Positions 1 through 8,930 of a DNA stretch of 64,000 nt are shown here, piece after piece. The notes beneath the pieces were generated by a model. It saw only the letters and a list, made by a program, of their open reading frames with translations, had not been told where the DNA came from and ran no database searches. Origin of the DNA: Sphingobacterium siyangense (GTDB lineage Bacteria; Bacteroidota; Bacteroidia; Sphingobacteriales; Sphingobacteriaceae); the NCBI RefSeq assembly GCF_007830445.1, contig NZ_VLKR01000001.1, positions 248,001 through 312,000 of the forward strand, in the 5' to 3' direction. Position 1 is the first letter of the stretch. Each line of letters opens with the position of its first letter. A program made the translations under genes and the position numbers.

Positions 1-388
1 AACGAATAAAATCAGTTCCGTATGCCTGCAGAAAATTCAGCATTTTGCCCGTTCTTTCGACTGAGGTGCTTAACCATTCTGGGATCATCTTCTGCTCATA
101 CGCGATCATATCTTTTACGGTATGCCGTGTTGGCGATACAGCTTCCCATGCCAGACCAAACAACATTTTATCCAAATGGGCATGCATATCCTTAAAAGCC
201 GGCAACATCAAATGTCCTTTTGCATCGATCGCATTAGCATTTGCAGTATTTGGTTTGATTCCTTTGATCTTACCCTCTTCAACTTCTACACAGAATAAAG
301 CCGTATTTGTGCTTATAACTTCCTTTCCATCAAACTCGAATCCTGTCTCAAGCCGTACGTTTTTTAAAATATATGTTTTAGCTTTCAT
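1..388 (-). CDS. Amidohydrolase family protein, N-terminal part (runs off the left edge)
   Basis: An open frame without stops runs from an ATG at 388 leftwards out of the window, so only the first 129 codons are seen. It begins MKAKTYILKNVRLETGFEFD, the beta-sandwich start usual in metal-dependent amidohydrolases. Around residues 67-74 it reads DMHAHLDK, the H-x-H metal-binding motif of the cytosine-deaminase-like branch (usually D-x-H-x-H-L-D-K). Family knowledge suggests hydrolysis of a C-N bond in a ring or amide substrate; the substrate cannot be told from this part. No signal peptide is apparent, so it is probably cytoplasmic. The family call is firm, the function open. Confidence 0.75.
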   Translation of the reverse strand, partial: MKAKTYILKNVRLETGFEFDGKEVISTNTALFCVEVEEGKIKGIKPNTANANAIDAKGHLMLPAFKDMHAHLDKMLFGLAWEAVSPTRHTVKDMIAYEQKMIPEWLSTSVERTGKMLNFLQAYGTDFIR

Positions 389-765
389 ATTTATTTTGAT
401 AATATTCTTTTTCTCTAAAAATTACCGGACAATAGAAACGGTATTATTTTTCCACTTTTATTATTCAGTATCACCAAAACAAAGGTCGCAATGATTCTCC
501 CAGATCTTTTGCAGAATACATCTCGATACTTGAACAATTTATCACAGCGCCGACTTTTGCTCAACAGTATGCATAAGGTGAAACTACAACGAATGTGCTT
601 TCAGCCAGCATGAGACCAATGAGAACGACACTTAAAATACACTGTAGTAATAAATTGTCCAACAGATGGAATGAAAACCACATTGTAAAAACAGCCTTAG
701 CTACTATTTTTGTATTAAACATCGAAGCTTCTTCGGCTTTATCGAAAAAATTATAGCACAATAAA
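389..765. other. Intergenic region, divergent promoters
   Basis: These 377 bases separate the leftward amidohydrolase gene from the rightward ankyrin gene. Open frames here are short and lack recognisable protein features. The only clear signal is the promoter at 683-712 for the ankyrin gene. I see no RNA gene or repeat. Confidence 0.5.
683..712 (+). promoter_or_regulatory. Bacteroidota-type promoter of the ankyrin gene
   Basis: TTG at 683-685 and TATTTTTG at 705-712 are 19 bases apart. This matches the Bacteroidota primary sigma consensus (TTG or TTTG, about 19-21 bases, TAnnTTTG). The first ATG of the ankyrin gene lies 53 bases downstream. Confidence 0.5.
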
Positions 766-1446
766 ATGATGAAAACAACTTTAATACTCCTGATAATGAT
801 GAGCATAACAAATTCGTGCCGATCGGCATTAACAGAAAACTCATATACTGAAAATCCGTCCCAGGAAGAGATTATTAAATTGGTCACCAAAAATGACTTA
901 CAGGGAGTGAAAAAAGCGCTAGAAAATAATGCCAACGTGAATAGTGAAGATACGAATAAACGTTCTATTCTACTTATCGCGACAAACAACGGAAATATTG
1001 AAATGGCTAAATTATTGGTAGAGTATGGTGCCGATGTCAACCTTCAGGCCGACAATATGGACAGCCCATTTTTATACGCAGGAGCAAGTGGGCAAGTTGA
1101 ACTCGTCAAACTTTTCTTAGATCACGGCGCTCGCTTCGATCTATTTAATCGATATAACGGCACAGCTTTAATCCCGGCATGCGAACGTGGATATGTAGAA
1201 ACGGTAAGATTATTGGCCAATACCAAAAATTTCCCTTTGGATCATGTCAATCGTTTAGGATGGACTGCTTTGATGGAAGCCATTGTACTCGGTGACGGAA
1301 GCAAAAAATATCAGGAAATTATTCAGATTCTAAAAGATGCTGGGGCAAAATTGGATATTCCAGATTGTAATGGCACAAGCCCTTTGCAACACGCAAAACA
1401 AAGAGGCTTCAATGAAATTGTTAAGATACTAACATCAGAAATATAA
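766..1446 (+). CDS. Ankyrin-repeat protein, probable lipoprotein
   Basis: The 226-residue product starts with a short hydrophobic segment (about residues 3-16) followed by Cys18 in the context TNSCRS, which resembles a lipoprotein signal although the lipobox is not classic. Residues of about 35-226 form five or so ankyrin repeats, with phrases such as RSILLIATNNGNIEMAKLLV, GTALIPACERGYVETVRLLA and GTSPLQHAKQRGFNEIVKIL. Ankyrin repeats bind proteins, so a role as a periplasmic or surface adaptor is inferred; the partner is unknown. Two adjacent ATGs (766, 769) are possible starts. It appears to be transcribed alone from the promoter at 683-712. Confidence 0.8.
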   Translation: MMKTTLILLIMMSITNSCRSALTENSYTENPSQEEIIKLVTKNDLQGVKKALENNANVNSEDTNKRSILLIATNNGNIEMAKLLVEYGADVNLQADNMDSPFLYAGASGQVELVKLFLDHGARFDLFNRYNGTALIPACERGYVETVRLLANTKNFPLDHVNRLGWTALMEAIVLGDGSKKYQEIIQILKDAGAKLDIPDCNGTSPLQHAKQRGFNEIVKILTSEI

Positions 1447-1544
1447 AGGTTCATCTTCCTTTAAATACTCAAATTTGAATAAAATTTCAAGCAGTATTCC
1501 ACCATGCTATCTGATTTTTCATTCTCAATGGCTAGTTTTGCAAT

Positions 1545-1949
1545 ATGCAGCATAAAATAATAGACAAAGTTGCTTTAATTAACATTAAAGACAGGAAAAT
1601 ACTGAGCACACGTTCTAAGACTAAAACAAAATTTTACTTTCCTGGTGGTAAACGAGAGAATAATGAATCCGATATTACCTGTTTAAAAAGAGAAATACTG
1701 GAGGAGCTTTCTGTGCACATCGTCGAAGAATCAATGCGCCTTTTGGGCACCTTTGAAGCAATTGCCGATGGACGAAATCAAGATACGCTCGTAAGAATGA
1801 CCTGCTACTTTTCTGATTTCGAAGGAGTATTGCATCCAGCGAATGAAATCGAGACATTTGAATGGTTAACCTATAAGGACAAACATAGGACTTCTGTCGT
1901 AGATCAGATTATCTTTAGCCGATTAAAGGAAATGAATCTTATCGATTGA
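1545..1949 (+). CDS. Nudix hydrolase
   Basis: The 134-residue protein carries a complete Nudix box at residues 35-57: a Gly, five residues, Glu39-42 region, seven residues, then REILEEL, matching the G-x5-E-x7-R-E-U-x-E-E-x-G-U pattern except for Leu-Ser in place of the late Gly. Such enzymes hydrolyse a nucleoside diphosphate linked to another group, with Mg2+ bound by the box glutamates. The overall length is typical of small MutT/YtkD-like members; the substrate is not predictable from sequence. It stands alone between the ankyrin gene and the convergent metallophosphoesterase. Confidence 0.85.
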   Translation: MQHKIIDKVALINIKDRKILSTRSKTKTKFYFPGGKRENNESDITCLKREILEELSVHIVEESMRLLGTFEAIADGRNQDTLVRMTCYFSDFEGVLHPANEIETFEWLTYKDKHRTSVVDQIIFSRLKEMNLID

Positions 1950-1960
1950 TAGAACAGATG

Positions 1961-2000
1961 AGCGTTGTTTCTCATACCAAAATATCAGACAACGCTTTTC
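1961..2000 (+). terminator. Possible weak terminator between convergent genes
   Basis: AGCGTTGT (1961-1968) pairs with ACAACGCT (1989-1996) around a 20-base loop, followed by a short TTTT. It follows the Nudix gene and overlaps the last codons of the opposing metallophosphoesterase gene. Confidence 0.35.
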
Positions 2001-3169
2001 CGTAATGTAATAACCGTAATTTCAGGCCAAACACCTATCCGACCTTTTAGGCCGTGAAAACCAAAACCGCGGTTGACATAAAGATATTTTCCTTGTTTTT
2101 GATAGAGTCCAGCCCACTGTTTATAAAAATATTGAATTGGACTCCATTTTAACCCAAATAGTTCTATCCCAAACTGCATACCATGCGTATGTCCTGCCAG
2201 CGTCAGATGGACATGTTGGTCATAGTCCAAAGTAACATGATCCCAATGTGAAGGATCATGAGACATCAAAATTTTGAAGGTATCAGCGTCCAATCCAAGG
2301 GTTGCTTTAGCAAGATCACCATATTGATGAAACCCTCCTTTCCCCCAATTCTCAACTCCAATTAACGAAATACGCTCACCTTGCTTTTCTATTGCTATCG
2401 ATTCATTTAGCAGCAATTTAAATCCCATTTCATGATGAATTTCCTTAAGCCTATTCAAATTTAAGGCTTTTGATTCAACACTTTCCCATTGTACGTAGTC
2501 CCCATAATCGTGATTTCCAAGGACTGAAAACTTGCCCGAAGGAGCTTCTAATCGGTTGAAGTCCGAAACCCAGGGTTCCATTTCGGAAGCTTTATTATTG
2601 ACTAAATCGCCCGTAAACAATACCAGATCACTGTTTTGTGCATTTGCCAATTCGATACCTTTACGTACCCTTTTGATATCAGATAAACTACCAGAATGAA
2701 TATCCGATAGCTGCGTAATTTTAAAACCGTCAAACGCCGTAGGTAGATCAGGAAAACTCAATACTTCCTCTCTCACTTTATAAAAATAACGACCTTTCGT
2801 TAAACCGAAAAAAATAACCAATAACATGGCCCCCGCCAAAAACAATACAATCTCACTCAAAAATATACTACGTGGAGGAAAGGAACGAAAAATACGCATC
2901 AGATCTTCAACAAATAAAAGGGGAACAGCAAGCAATTTTGGTATGAAAACAATTAAAAATGCTGTAATCAGACTTGTTGCTGTCTCCTGGACATCATAAC
3001 CCGCTCTCCGCAAAAAAATTAATGTAAAAACACCAAAAAACAACAGGATATCAATCCCCCAATACATGTTCTGCCAAATCGAACCACGAATAACCGTACT
3101 GAAAGCCTGAAAAAAATAGATATCACCCAAAACAAATAAGAATAATATCAGTAAAAGTCTCTTTGCCAT
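1985..3169 (-). CDS. Membrane-anchored metallophosphoesterase
   Basis: The 394-residue protein has about four hydrophobic segments in its first 130 residues, then a calcineurin-like phosphoesterase domain. All the metal-binding motifs are visible in order: QLSDIHSG near residue 155, FTGDLVNN near 185, LGNHDYGDY near 217, MSHDPSHW near 305 and LAGHTHGMQFG near 328. The arrangement resembles the YkuE/YaeI group, some of which act on lipid-linked phosphates such as UDP-diacylglucosamine-type substrates; that substrate is an inference. It is transcribed alone, facing the Nudix gene. The catalytic set is intact, so the enzyme should be active. Confidence 0.85.
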   Translation of the reverse strand: MAKRLLLILFLFVLGDIYFFQAFSTVIRGSIWQNMYWGIDILLFFGVFTLIFLRRAGYDVQETATSLITAFLIVFIPKLLAVPLLFVEDLMRIFRSFPPRSIFLSEIVLFLAGAMLLVIFFGLTKGRYFYKVREEVLSFPDLPTAFDGFKITQLSDIHSGSLSDIKRVRKGIELANAQNSDLVLFTGDLVNNKASEMEPWVSDFNRLEAPSGKFSVLGNHDYGDYVQWESVESKALNLNRLKEIHHEMGFKLLLNESIAIEKQGERISLIGVENWGKGGFHQYGDLAKATLGLDADTFKILMSHDPSHWDHVTLDYDQHVHLTLAGHTHGMQFGIELFGLKWSPIQYFYKQWAGLYQKQGKYLYVNRGFGFHGLKGRIGVWPEITVITLRKSVV

Positions 3170-3378
3170 ATTAACTAAAATATTGATTTTAAATTGCTAA
3201 TGATATGCCAAAAGAGATTTTTGAGCTATTACAGCCCCTATCATCGTAAATAGTGATGTCTATGTGACAATTGAAACTTTTTGCACTCCAATCAATCAGA
3301 AAACTATCCATAGTTTCCTCCAAAACATGTCAAGATGTCTGATTATCCCATAAATGAACTCAACCGAGATACTGCTTA

Positions 3379-4584
3379 TTATTCCAAAATTCCAGTCTTT
3401 TGCATGCATGCTCTCATTTTTTGGTAGGTACGCTCAATGTCTTGATCTAAACCAATGGAAAACCTGATCAATCCATCGGAAATACCCATCTTCAAACGAT
3501 CTTCCTCAGGAATTTCTGATGACGTAGAGCTACCCGAACAGGAGAATAGGGTCTTATAGAATCCTAGGCTGACAGCTAAATACCCTAAATTTTCAGCCTG
3601 CATCAGTTCCATTAGTTCATTGGCTTTTTCGGTTGTTTCCACGTCAACTGTCATTAAGCCACCAAAACCATAGGTCTCATGCATCATAGTTTTCATTAGT
3701 TCATGATCTCGATGCGACTGCAAGCCCGGATAAGATACCTTTAATCCATCTTTCTCAAACCGTTCGGCAAGATACATTGCATTATAACTATGTTGTTTCA
3801 TCCGTATATGAAGTGTTCTTAAATTCTTCAATATACTTGCCGAACGTAAGCTGTCCATCGTTGGCCCCAATAACATACAGGCACCTGTGTTCACATTTTT
3901 CGTTTCATTAATAAACTCCTGACTTCCACAATAAACCCCACCGACTGTGTCACTGCTGCCATTGATAAATTTCGTTAAACTATGAATAACAATGTCCGCT
4001 CCCAAAAGTGTTGGTGAGATGGATAATGGAGAAAACGTATTGTCGACAATCAGTTTTAGCTTGTGTTTTTTACAGATGGCCGAAAGTTTTCTTAAATCTG
4101 CCACATGCAATAAAGGGTTGCTCACACTTTCACAATACAACACTTTTGTATTAGGTCTTATCGATTTTTCGAGTTCTTCGACATCATTAATATCCAAAAA
4201 TGTCGTCTCAATCTGGAAAGGCGGGAGAAAATTTTTAAGAAAGGCATAAGTTCCACCGTAGATTGTCCTACTTGAAATGATATGGTCACCACTTTTACAT
4301 AGTTGTAAAAGAACTGTTGTAATCGCTCCCATCCCCGAAGATGTTACATTGGCCGCAGCGGTATCCTCCATTTTTGCTAAGGCTTGTGCCAAATACAAAT
4401 TCATGGGCGACGAATGCCTTGAATAGAGATAACAGCCTTCCGCATTCCCTTCAAATGTGTCGAACATTTTTTTAGCCGAAAGAAAAGTATAGGTAGAGCT
4501 ATCAGAAATTGACGGGTTCACACCTCCAAACTCACCAAAGTATTGCAAATCTTGAATTTCATTTGCTGCATTAAAATTTTCCAT
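3379..4584 (-). CDS. Cys/Met-metabolism PLP-dependent lyase (trans-sulfuration family)
   Basis: The 401-residue protein belongs to the cystathionine gamma-synthase / methionine gamma-lyase fold. Visible marks are the YSRHSSPMNLYLAQALAKME segment near residue 53 (YSR phosphate site), the S-G-M-G turn near 83 and the PLP-lysine motif HSLTKFINGSSDTVGG near 201. The segment equivalent to TLYGC-T in methionine gamma-lyases reads TIYGGTYAF here, so the Cys that marks true methionine gamma-lyases is Gly. The enzyme could therefore be a cystathionine or homocysteine-type lyase/synthase. It is divergent from an Lrp/AsnC regulator, which fits control by an amino acid. Family is sure; reaction is not. 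Confidence 0.8.
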   Translation of the reverse strand: MENFNAANEIQDLQYFGEFGGVNPSISDSSTYTFLSAKKMFDTFEGNAEGCYLYSRHSSPMNLYLAQALAKMEDTAAANVTSSGMGAITTVLLQLCKSGDHIISSRTIYGGTYAFLKNFLPPFQIETTFLDINDVEELEKSIRPNTKVLYCESVSNPLLHVADLRKLSAICKKHKLKLIVDNTFSPLSISPTLLGADIVIHSLTKFINGSSDTVGGVYCGSQEFINETKNVNTGACMLLGPTMDSLRSASILKNLRTLHIRMKQHSYNAMYLAERFEKDGLKVSYPGLQSHRDHELMKTMMHETYGFGGLMTVDVETTEKANELMELMQAENLGYLAVSLGFYKTLFSCSGSSTSSEIPEEDRLKMGISDGLIRFSIGLDQDIERTYQKMRACMQKTGILE

Positions 4585-4624
4585 GTTTTTATCTTTAAAA
4601 TTGAGATATTTAAAATTATATTAC

Positions 4625-4638
4625 AAGTAATTTTACTT
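4625..4638. promoter_or_regulatory. Palindrome between PLP enzyme and Lrp-type regulator
   Basis: AAGTAATTTTACTT is an inverted repeat (AAGTAA, two bases, TTACTT) in the 145-base divergent spacer. Its AT-rich dyad and position suit an Lrp/AsnC binding site controlling both genes. Such short AT dyads arise by chance in this base composition, so this is only a candidate. Confidence 0.35.
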
Positions 4639-4729
4639 ATCTTAGAATATAAATCTATTATATAACCAATAATTAGTTAAAACATCTAGCTGATTTAAAA
4701 CGAGCTAGTAAAAACCAAAAAAAAAATCT

Positions 4730-5188
4730 ATGCAATTTGACGAGATTGACCGTAAGCTATTGCGTTTTCTACAGGAAGATGCCAAACAAACGACCAAAGA
4801 ACTCTCCTACAAACTGAGCTTGTCCGTAACAGCGGTCTATGAAAGAGTACGTAAACTCGAAAATACTGGAATTATCACAGGCTATGTCGCCATACTTGAC
4901 AAAAAGAAAATAGCAAAAGACTTCCTTGTATTATGCCACGCAAAATTAACACAGCACAAAAAGGAGTATATCTTACAATTTGAAAAAGAGGTCATGAACC
5001 TTCAGGAGGTAACAGAGTGTTTCCACGTGAGTGGCGACTACGACTATATCCTAAAGATTTGTGTCCAGGATATGGCAGATTATCGCAGTTTTATGTTAAC
5101 GAAATTAACGAGCCTACAGCATATCGCAAGCACCCATAGCTCATTTATGATCGCTGAAGTGAAAAATACGATTGCAATTGATCTGTAA
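4730..5188 (+). CDS. Lrp/AsnC family transcriptional regulator
   Basis: The 152-residue length is typical. Residues 3-50 form the N-terminal winged helix (FDEIDRKLLRFLQEDAKQTT, then ELSYKLSLSVTAVYERVRKL), and residues of about 65-145 the RAM/AsnC ligand-binding domain (VTECFHVSGDYDYILKICVQ). These proteins bind amino acids and DNA as octamers or dimers. It is divergent from the PLP-dependent lyase gene 145 bases away, so the likely task is to control that gene, and itself, in response to an amino acid; that link is inferred from position. Confidence 0.9.
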   Translation: MQFDEIDRKLLRFLQEDAKQTTKELSYKLSLSVTAVYERVRKLENTGIITGYVAILDKKKIAKDFLVLCHAKLTQHKKEYILQFEKEVMNLQEVTECFHVSGDYDYILKICVQDMADYRSFMLTKLTSLQHIASTHSSFMIAEVKNTIAIDL

Positions 5189-5194
5189 GAAAAT

Positions 5195-6217
5195 TTAAAC
5201 CAAAACACCATTTTTTGATGCTATTGCTTCCGGAAGATCCTCATCTCCCACCATTTGCAACACATCAATTTCTATGGTTCGACAAATCGAAAGCATAGGC
5301 ACATCAAACATGAGTCCTCCAAAAGGATTTTCAGTATAATCGCCGACCAATTCCATCACAATATAAATCCATCCAATTACCACACAAAAAGGAATACTCG
5401 TCCATATCCCCCAGTCGCCCAATTTCGCAAATTCATTAACTAGGCCCAATGGGAGCAGAATGATGAGAATAACATTAAAGACAAATGCTGTACTGGCAAA
5501 CTGTCTCGGTGAAGGAAATTTTTTGATTCTTTCTGCCTGACCTTGATAGTCGTAAAATTGATTCAGGCAATTCTGCAGTTGCGTTTGGTTAAAATCCGAA
5601 ATGATTTGATCATTTTTCAATGCATTAACTTCCTTTGCTTGTTTAGAAATCAAATACGTTGCAAAATTTTTATAGGTGCTCTGCAACTTAAACTCATCTG
5701 TAGAAAGGTATTTGCGCAAAAAAATCGATGTTCTACTGTAATCAGGAAAGCCAGCCTTTATCAGTCTGTTCCGTTTAACATTCATTGAACCAAAGTGTTT
5801 TTTCAAACTGACATGCTCCCATTCTGTCGGGATCAACAACTGCTCACGAAAAGTATATAACCAAGCTATATGGCGATAGGCAATCCTTTTCCTCCGCTCC
5901 TCCAAATCGGTATGATCACCATCTTGAGTATCAAAGGCATATAACATTGCCGTGAAAGAACGACTTGAATTGACAATCCCACCCCAGATTTTCCGGGCTT
6001 CCCAAAGTCTATCATAGGCCTGATTATTCTTAAACCCGACATAAAAAGCCTCAGCGGTTCCAATCAAAGCCAATGGCACCCAAGGAATTATCATCCACTG
6101 CCAATTAAAAAAATAATAGATGACCGCCACCAGAGAGCACCAAAGCGTCAGCCATATTAAATGTGCGCCCGCTAAATTAAATATTTGTCGATGGTTAAAA
6201 TACTTGGTTGTGATCAT
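5195..6217 (-). CDS. Bestrophin family ion channel
   Basis: A 340-residue membrane protein of the bestrophin (YneE/UPF0187) family. It has hydrophobic segments near residues 20-60 (HLIWLTLWCSLVAVIYYFFN), the motif FYVGFKNNQAYDRLWEARK typical of the family's pore region, and further segments near 240-300. Family knowledge: pentameric chloride or cation channels of the inner membrane. An ATG at 6217 (MITTKYFNHRQIF) is preferred to one at 6262 because the family starts here and the earlier 15 residues are unlike it. It converges on the Lrp-type gene with only six bases between the stops. Confidence 0.85.
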   Translation of the reverse strand: MITTKYFNHRQIFNLAGAHLIWLTLWCSLVAVIYYFFNWQWMIIPWVPLALIGTAEAFYVGFKNNQAYDRLWEARKIWGGIVNSSRSFTAMLYAFDTQDGDHTDLEERRKRIAYRHIAWLYTFREQLLIPTEWEHVSLKKHFGSMNVKRNRLIKAGFPDYSRTSIFLRKYLSTDEFKLQSTYKNFATYLISKQAKEVNALKNDQIISDFNQTQLQNCLNQFYDYQGQAERIKKFPSPRQFASTAFVFNVILIILLPLGLVNEFAKLGDWGIWTSIPFCVVIGWIYIVMELVGDYTENPFGGLMFDVPMLSICRTIEIDVLQMVGDEDLPEAIASKNGVLV

Positions 6218-6464
6218 AAAAATTAAATATCTTCCTTTAATAAAAACGTTATGAAAGTACAATTTAAATTGTAACTGTCCAATACGCTAAATTGTTTTCG
6301 GCACGATGATATTTTATCTCGCTCATTTTTATAACAATAAACCTCGTCGCTTTATATGGCTTATCCTTAAATTTACGGCTTCCATCCCTAAAAGGTTTCC
6401 TTATATCCAAAAAAATTGAAATAAGCCACCAGCGAAACTAGTTTTGAATAATTATTCAAAATTT

Positions 6465-8867
6465 ATGATCAAATTAATTACTTTCAGTCTTATCACCTTT
6501 CTCCTTAACAACTTCCTGTTCGCCCAAACCGCCATTGTTGGTAAAGTCTCGGATCAATATGGCGCGTCGATCCCCTATGCTTCATTAGCCTTTCGTGCGT
6601 TAGATGTAAGGAAAGATTCTCTCATTGAAAAAATAACAGATGAACATGGAAATTTTCAGTTAACGCTTACCGAAAAAGGGACTTACCTCGTTTCGATTCG
6701 CGTGGAAAATGTACTCAAAACGCAACATAAAATTGAAATTAATGACCTTAAAGCCCCGCTAGCGTTCATTGTCCCAAAATCACTACTATCCAACCTCATG
6801 TTAGATGAAGTAACAGTAAATAAGCGCAAACCAACAATACAGCGAAAAATTGACCGCATCATTATGAACGTAGCACAAACCGCCAATGCTTCTGGAAAAT
6901 CAGCTTTGGAATTATTTAAAATGGCTCCCGGGTTATTCGTTAACAATGGTCAAATCTCCATTAATGGAGTTGTAGGAACACGTATTCTTGTCGATGGCAA
7001 AAGTATTAACCTCGCGGGAAATGATCTCAGGAACTACCTTCAAACCTTGCGTTCCAACGACATCCAATCCATTGAGATTATCGCACATCCCTCGGCAGAG
7101 TTCGATGCAGAAGGCAGTGGTGGTATCATCAATATTGTGCTAAAAAAGCAAGATAAACAGGGGCTCAATGGTTATATTGGCAATGACTATGCAATTGGGC
7201 TTGGAAAATATGTAACGTACACTCCTTATGCAGGTTTGAATTATCAAATAGGTAAAGTTGGTTTAATGGCAAGTTATTCCCATAGTCGTGCAAAGTCATA
7301 CGAGGAACTAAAACAACGACGAGATTTTCCAAATCAGGGATTATATCAGCAAGAAACGGAAAACACTCAGACCAACAAAAACGACCGTATACGGCTTGGT
7401 GCGACCTATGATTTCACGGGGAAACAATTTCTAGGCTTTTCCTACACCGGTCAATACAGCAGTTTCCTTGGACCATCCACGGCGCATTCGACAATTACCT
7501 ATCCCGATGCGGCAAAAAACATCCGCTCGCAAGGTAGCTTCCCATCTGAATCAAAATCTAACTACCAAAATCTCGGTTTAAATTATGTTTTGGAAACAGA
7601 CAGTTTACATTCGAAATTCAGCCTTGTTATCGATTATACAAACAATCAACGAAACGGAAATAGTATCAGCAATAGTGTCGATTTCGATGCGAATGGTAAC
7701 ATACGCAGTGATACTTTGTTCAGATTGGATTATCCCAGCAAAGCAAAAATTTTTACTGGCGACGCAAAGTATAATTGGATAACTAAATCTGGAAACAATT
7801 TATCAATTGGTATAAAAGCGACCGCGACGGATATCATGAATACCAATCGATACCAGGTCTTTCATCAGGCCTGGATGCCAATGCCTGCCCTTGATTTCCA
7901 GTTCAATTATGAAGAACGAATTTATGCTACCTATGCAAATTATACGGGAAAATGGGCCCAAATAGATTATCAATTGGGATTAAGAGGCGAGAAATCCAAT
8001 ATTCAAGGACAACTTTTGAGCGAGCAAAGGGACAAACTCGCACAAGGCTATTTCAATTTGTTCCCAAGTATTTTTTTAAAGAAGAATTTAAACTCGCAGG
8101 GAAGCAATTATGTATCACTTACCTACAATAGAAGAATTAAACGGCCCTCATATTTTGATTTAAACCCTTATAAATATTATATAGATAATTATTCCGTACA
8201 GACAGGAAATCCCTTTCTGAAACCGCAGTTCACAAATTCGTTCGAAATTAGTGGATTATGGAAAGAAAAATATTATACTGCTTTGAACTATTCCCATACC
8301 AAAAATGCGATCTCGCAAATTATACGCAACCAGGCAGAAGAAGAACTGTTAACGATTATTAAAGACAACGCGGGGACTCAAGGAGTATGGACGGCCACTC
8401 TGAGCGCTCCCATTTCATTGCTACCCTGCTGGTCAAGTACGAACACGATTTTATTCACTCATACACGTTCAACTTCCCCCTATTTTAATCTAAAGAAAGC
8501 TTCTTTTATATTACAGACAGAACAAGAAATTTCCTTTGGCAAAGGATATAGTATAAATCTGAATGCTTTTTACACCCCCCAAATGTTACTTGGAAATATT
8601 GTTACTAAAGCCATCGGCTCCGTTGATCTAGGGATTCAGAAAAAATTAATCAAAGATCAATTGGTTGCCAAGGCAAATATTAGCGACATCTTTTTTACCA
8701 ATAATTATCGGGCGACAAGTTATTTTAACAATACTAAAATCTGGATAATGCACAGGGAGCAATCGCGTGTATGCTCCATTTCTTTACTATATAACTTCAA
8801 AACCGGCACTACCTTTAAAGCAAAACGAATGGAATCAAGCAGTATGGAGGAGAAAGGAAGATTATAA
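6465..8867 (+). CDS. TonB-dependent outer membrane receptor (outer membrane beta-barrel family)
   Basis: About 800 residues. Start at ATG 6465 gives a clean signal peptide (MIKLITFSLITFLLNNFLFA, cleaved after AQ or so); an in-frame TTG at 6444 only adds seven polar residues. After it come a carboxypeptidase-regulatory-like beta-sandwich (about 22-110), a plug-like domain (about 125-235, with the phrases NGVVGTRILVDGK and GSGGIINIVLKK) and a long beta-barrel to the C-terminus. This layout is the Bacteroidota family that takes part in uptake or surface export of peptides and other ligands; the ligand is unknown. It is followed by a LytS/LytTR pair, which may regulate it. Confidence 0.85.
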   Translation: MIKLITFSLITFLLNNFLFAQTAIVGKVSDQYGASIPYASLAFRALDVRKDSLIEKITDEHGNFQLTLTEKGTYLVSIRVENVLKTQHKIEINDLKAPLAFIVPKSLLSNLMLDEVTVNKRKPTIQRKIDRIIMNVAQTANASGKSALELFKMAPGLFVNNGQISINGVVGTRILVDGKSINLAGNDLRNYLQTLRSNDIQSIEIIAHPSAEFDAEGSGGIINIVLKKQDKQGLNGYIGNDYAIGLGKYVTYTPYAGLNYQIGKVGLMASYSHSRAKSYEELKQRRDFPNQGLYQQETENTQTNKNDRIRLGATYDFTGKQFLGFSYTGQYSSFLGPSTAHSTITYPDAAKNIRSQGSFPSESKSNYQNLGLNYVLETDSLHSKFSLVIDYTNNQRNGNSISNSVDFDANGNIRSDTLFRLDYPSKAKIFTGDAKYNWITKSGNNLSIGIKATATDIMNTNRYQVFHQAWMPMPALDFQFNYEERIYATYANYTGKWAQIDYQLGLRGEKSNIQGQLLSEQRDKLAQGYFNLFPSIFLKKNLNSQGSNYVSLTYNRRIKRPSYFDLNPYKYYIDNYSVQTGNPFLKPQFTNSFEISGLWKEKYYTALNYSHTKNAISQIIRNQAEEELLTIIKDNAGTQGVWTATLSAPISLLPCWSSTNTILFTHTRSTSPYFNLKKASFILQTEQEISFGKGYSINLNAFYTPQMLLGNIVTKAIGSVDLGIQKKLIKDQLVAKANISDIFFTNNYRATSYFNNTKIWIMHREQSRVCSISLLYNFKTGTTFKAKRMESSSMEEKGRL

Positions 8868-8883
8868 ATGTACCGCTATTTTT

Positions 8884-8910
8884 TATCTTTGCGGCTCAAT
8901 GAGCCGCAAA
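8884..8910 (+). promoter_or_regulatory. Promoter -7 box overlapped by a perfect palindrome, upstream of the kinase gene
   Basis: TATCTTTG (8884-8891) matches the Bacteroidota -7 box. From 8888 to 8910 an 11-base arm TTTGCGGCTCA is repeated inverted (TGAGCCGCAAA) around one base. No T-tract follows, so it is less likely to be a terminator of the receptor gene than an operator overlapping the start site of the kinase transcript, 20 bases before the ATG at 8931. Confidence 0.45.
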
Positions 8911-8930
8911 ACTGAACTATCTAAGGATTT

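Noticed and set aside
561..1040. A 159-codon frame on the minus strand
   Set aside because: It overlaps the ankyrin gene in the opposite strand, has hydrophobic low-complexity content and no family features; it is a shadow frame.
8888..8910. Terminator of the receptor gene
   Set aside because: The hairpin is perfect but followed by AACTGAAC, with no T-run, and it overlaps a -7 box.
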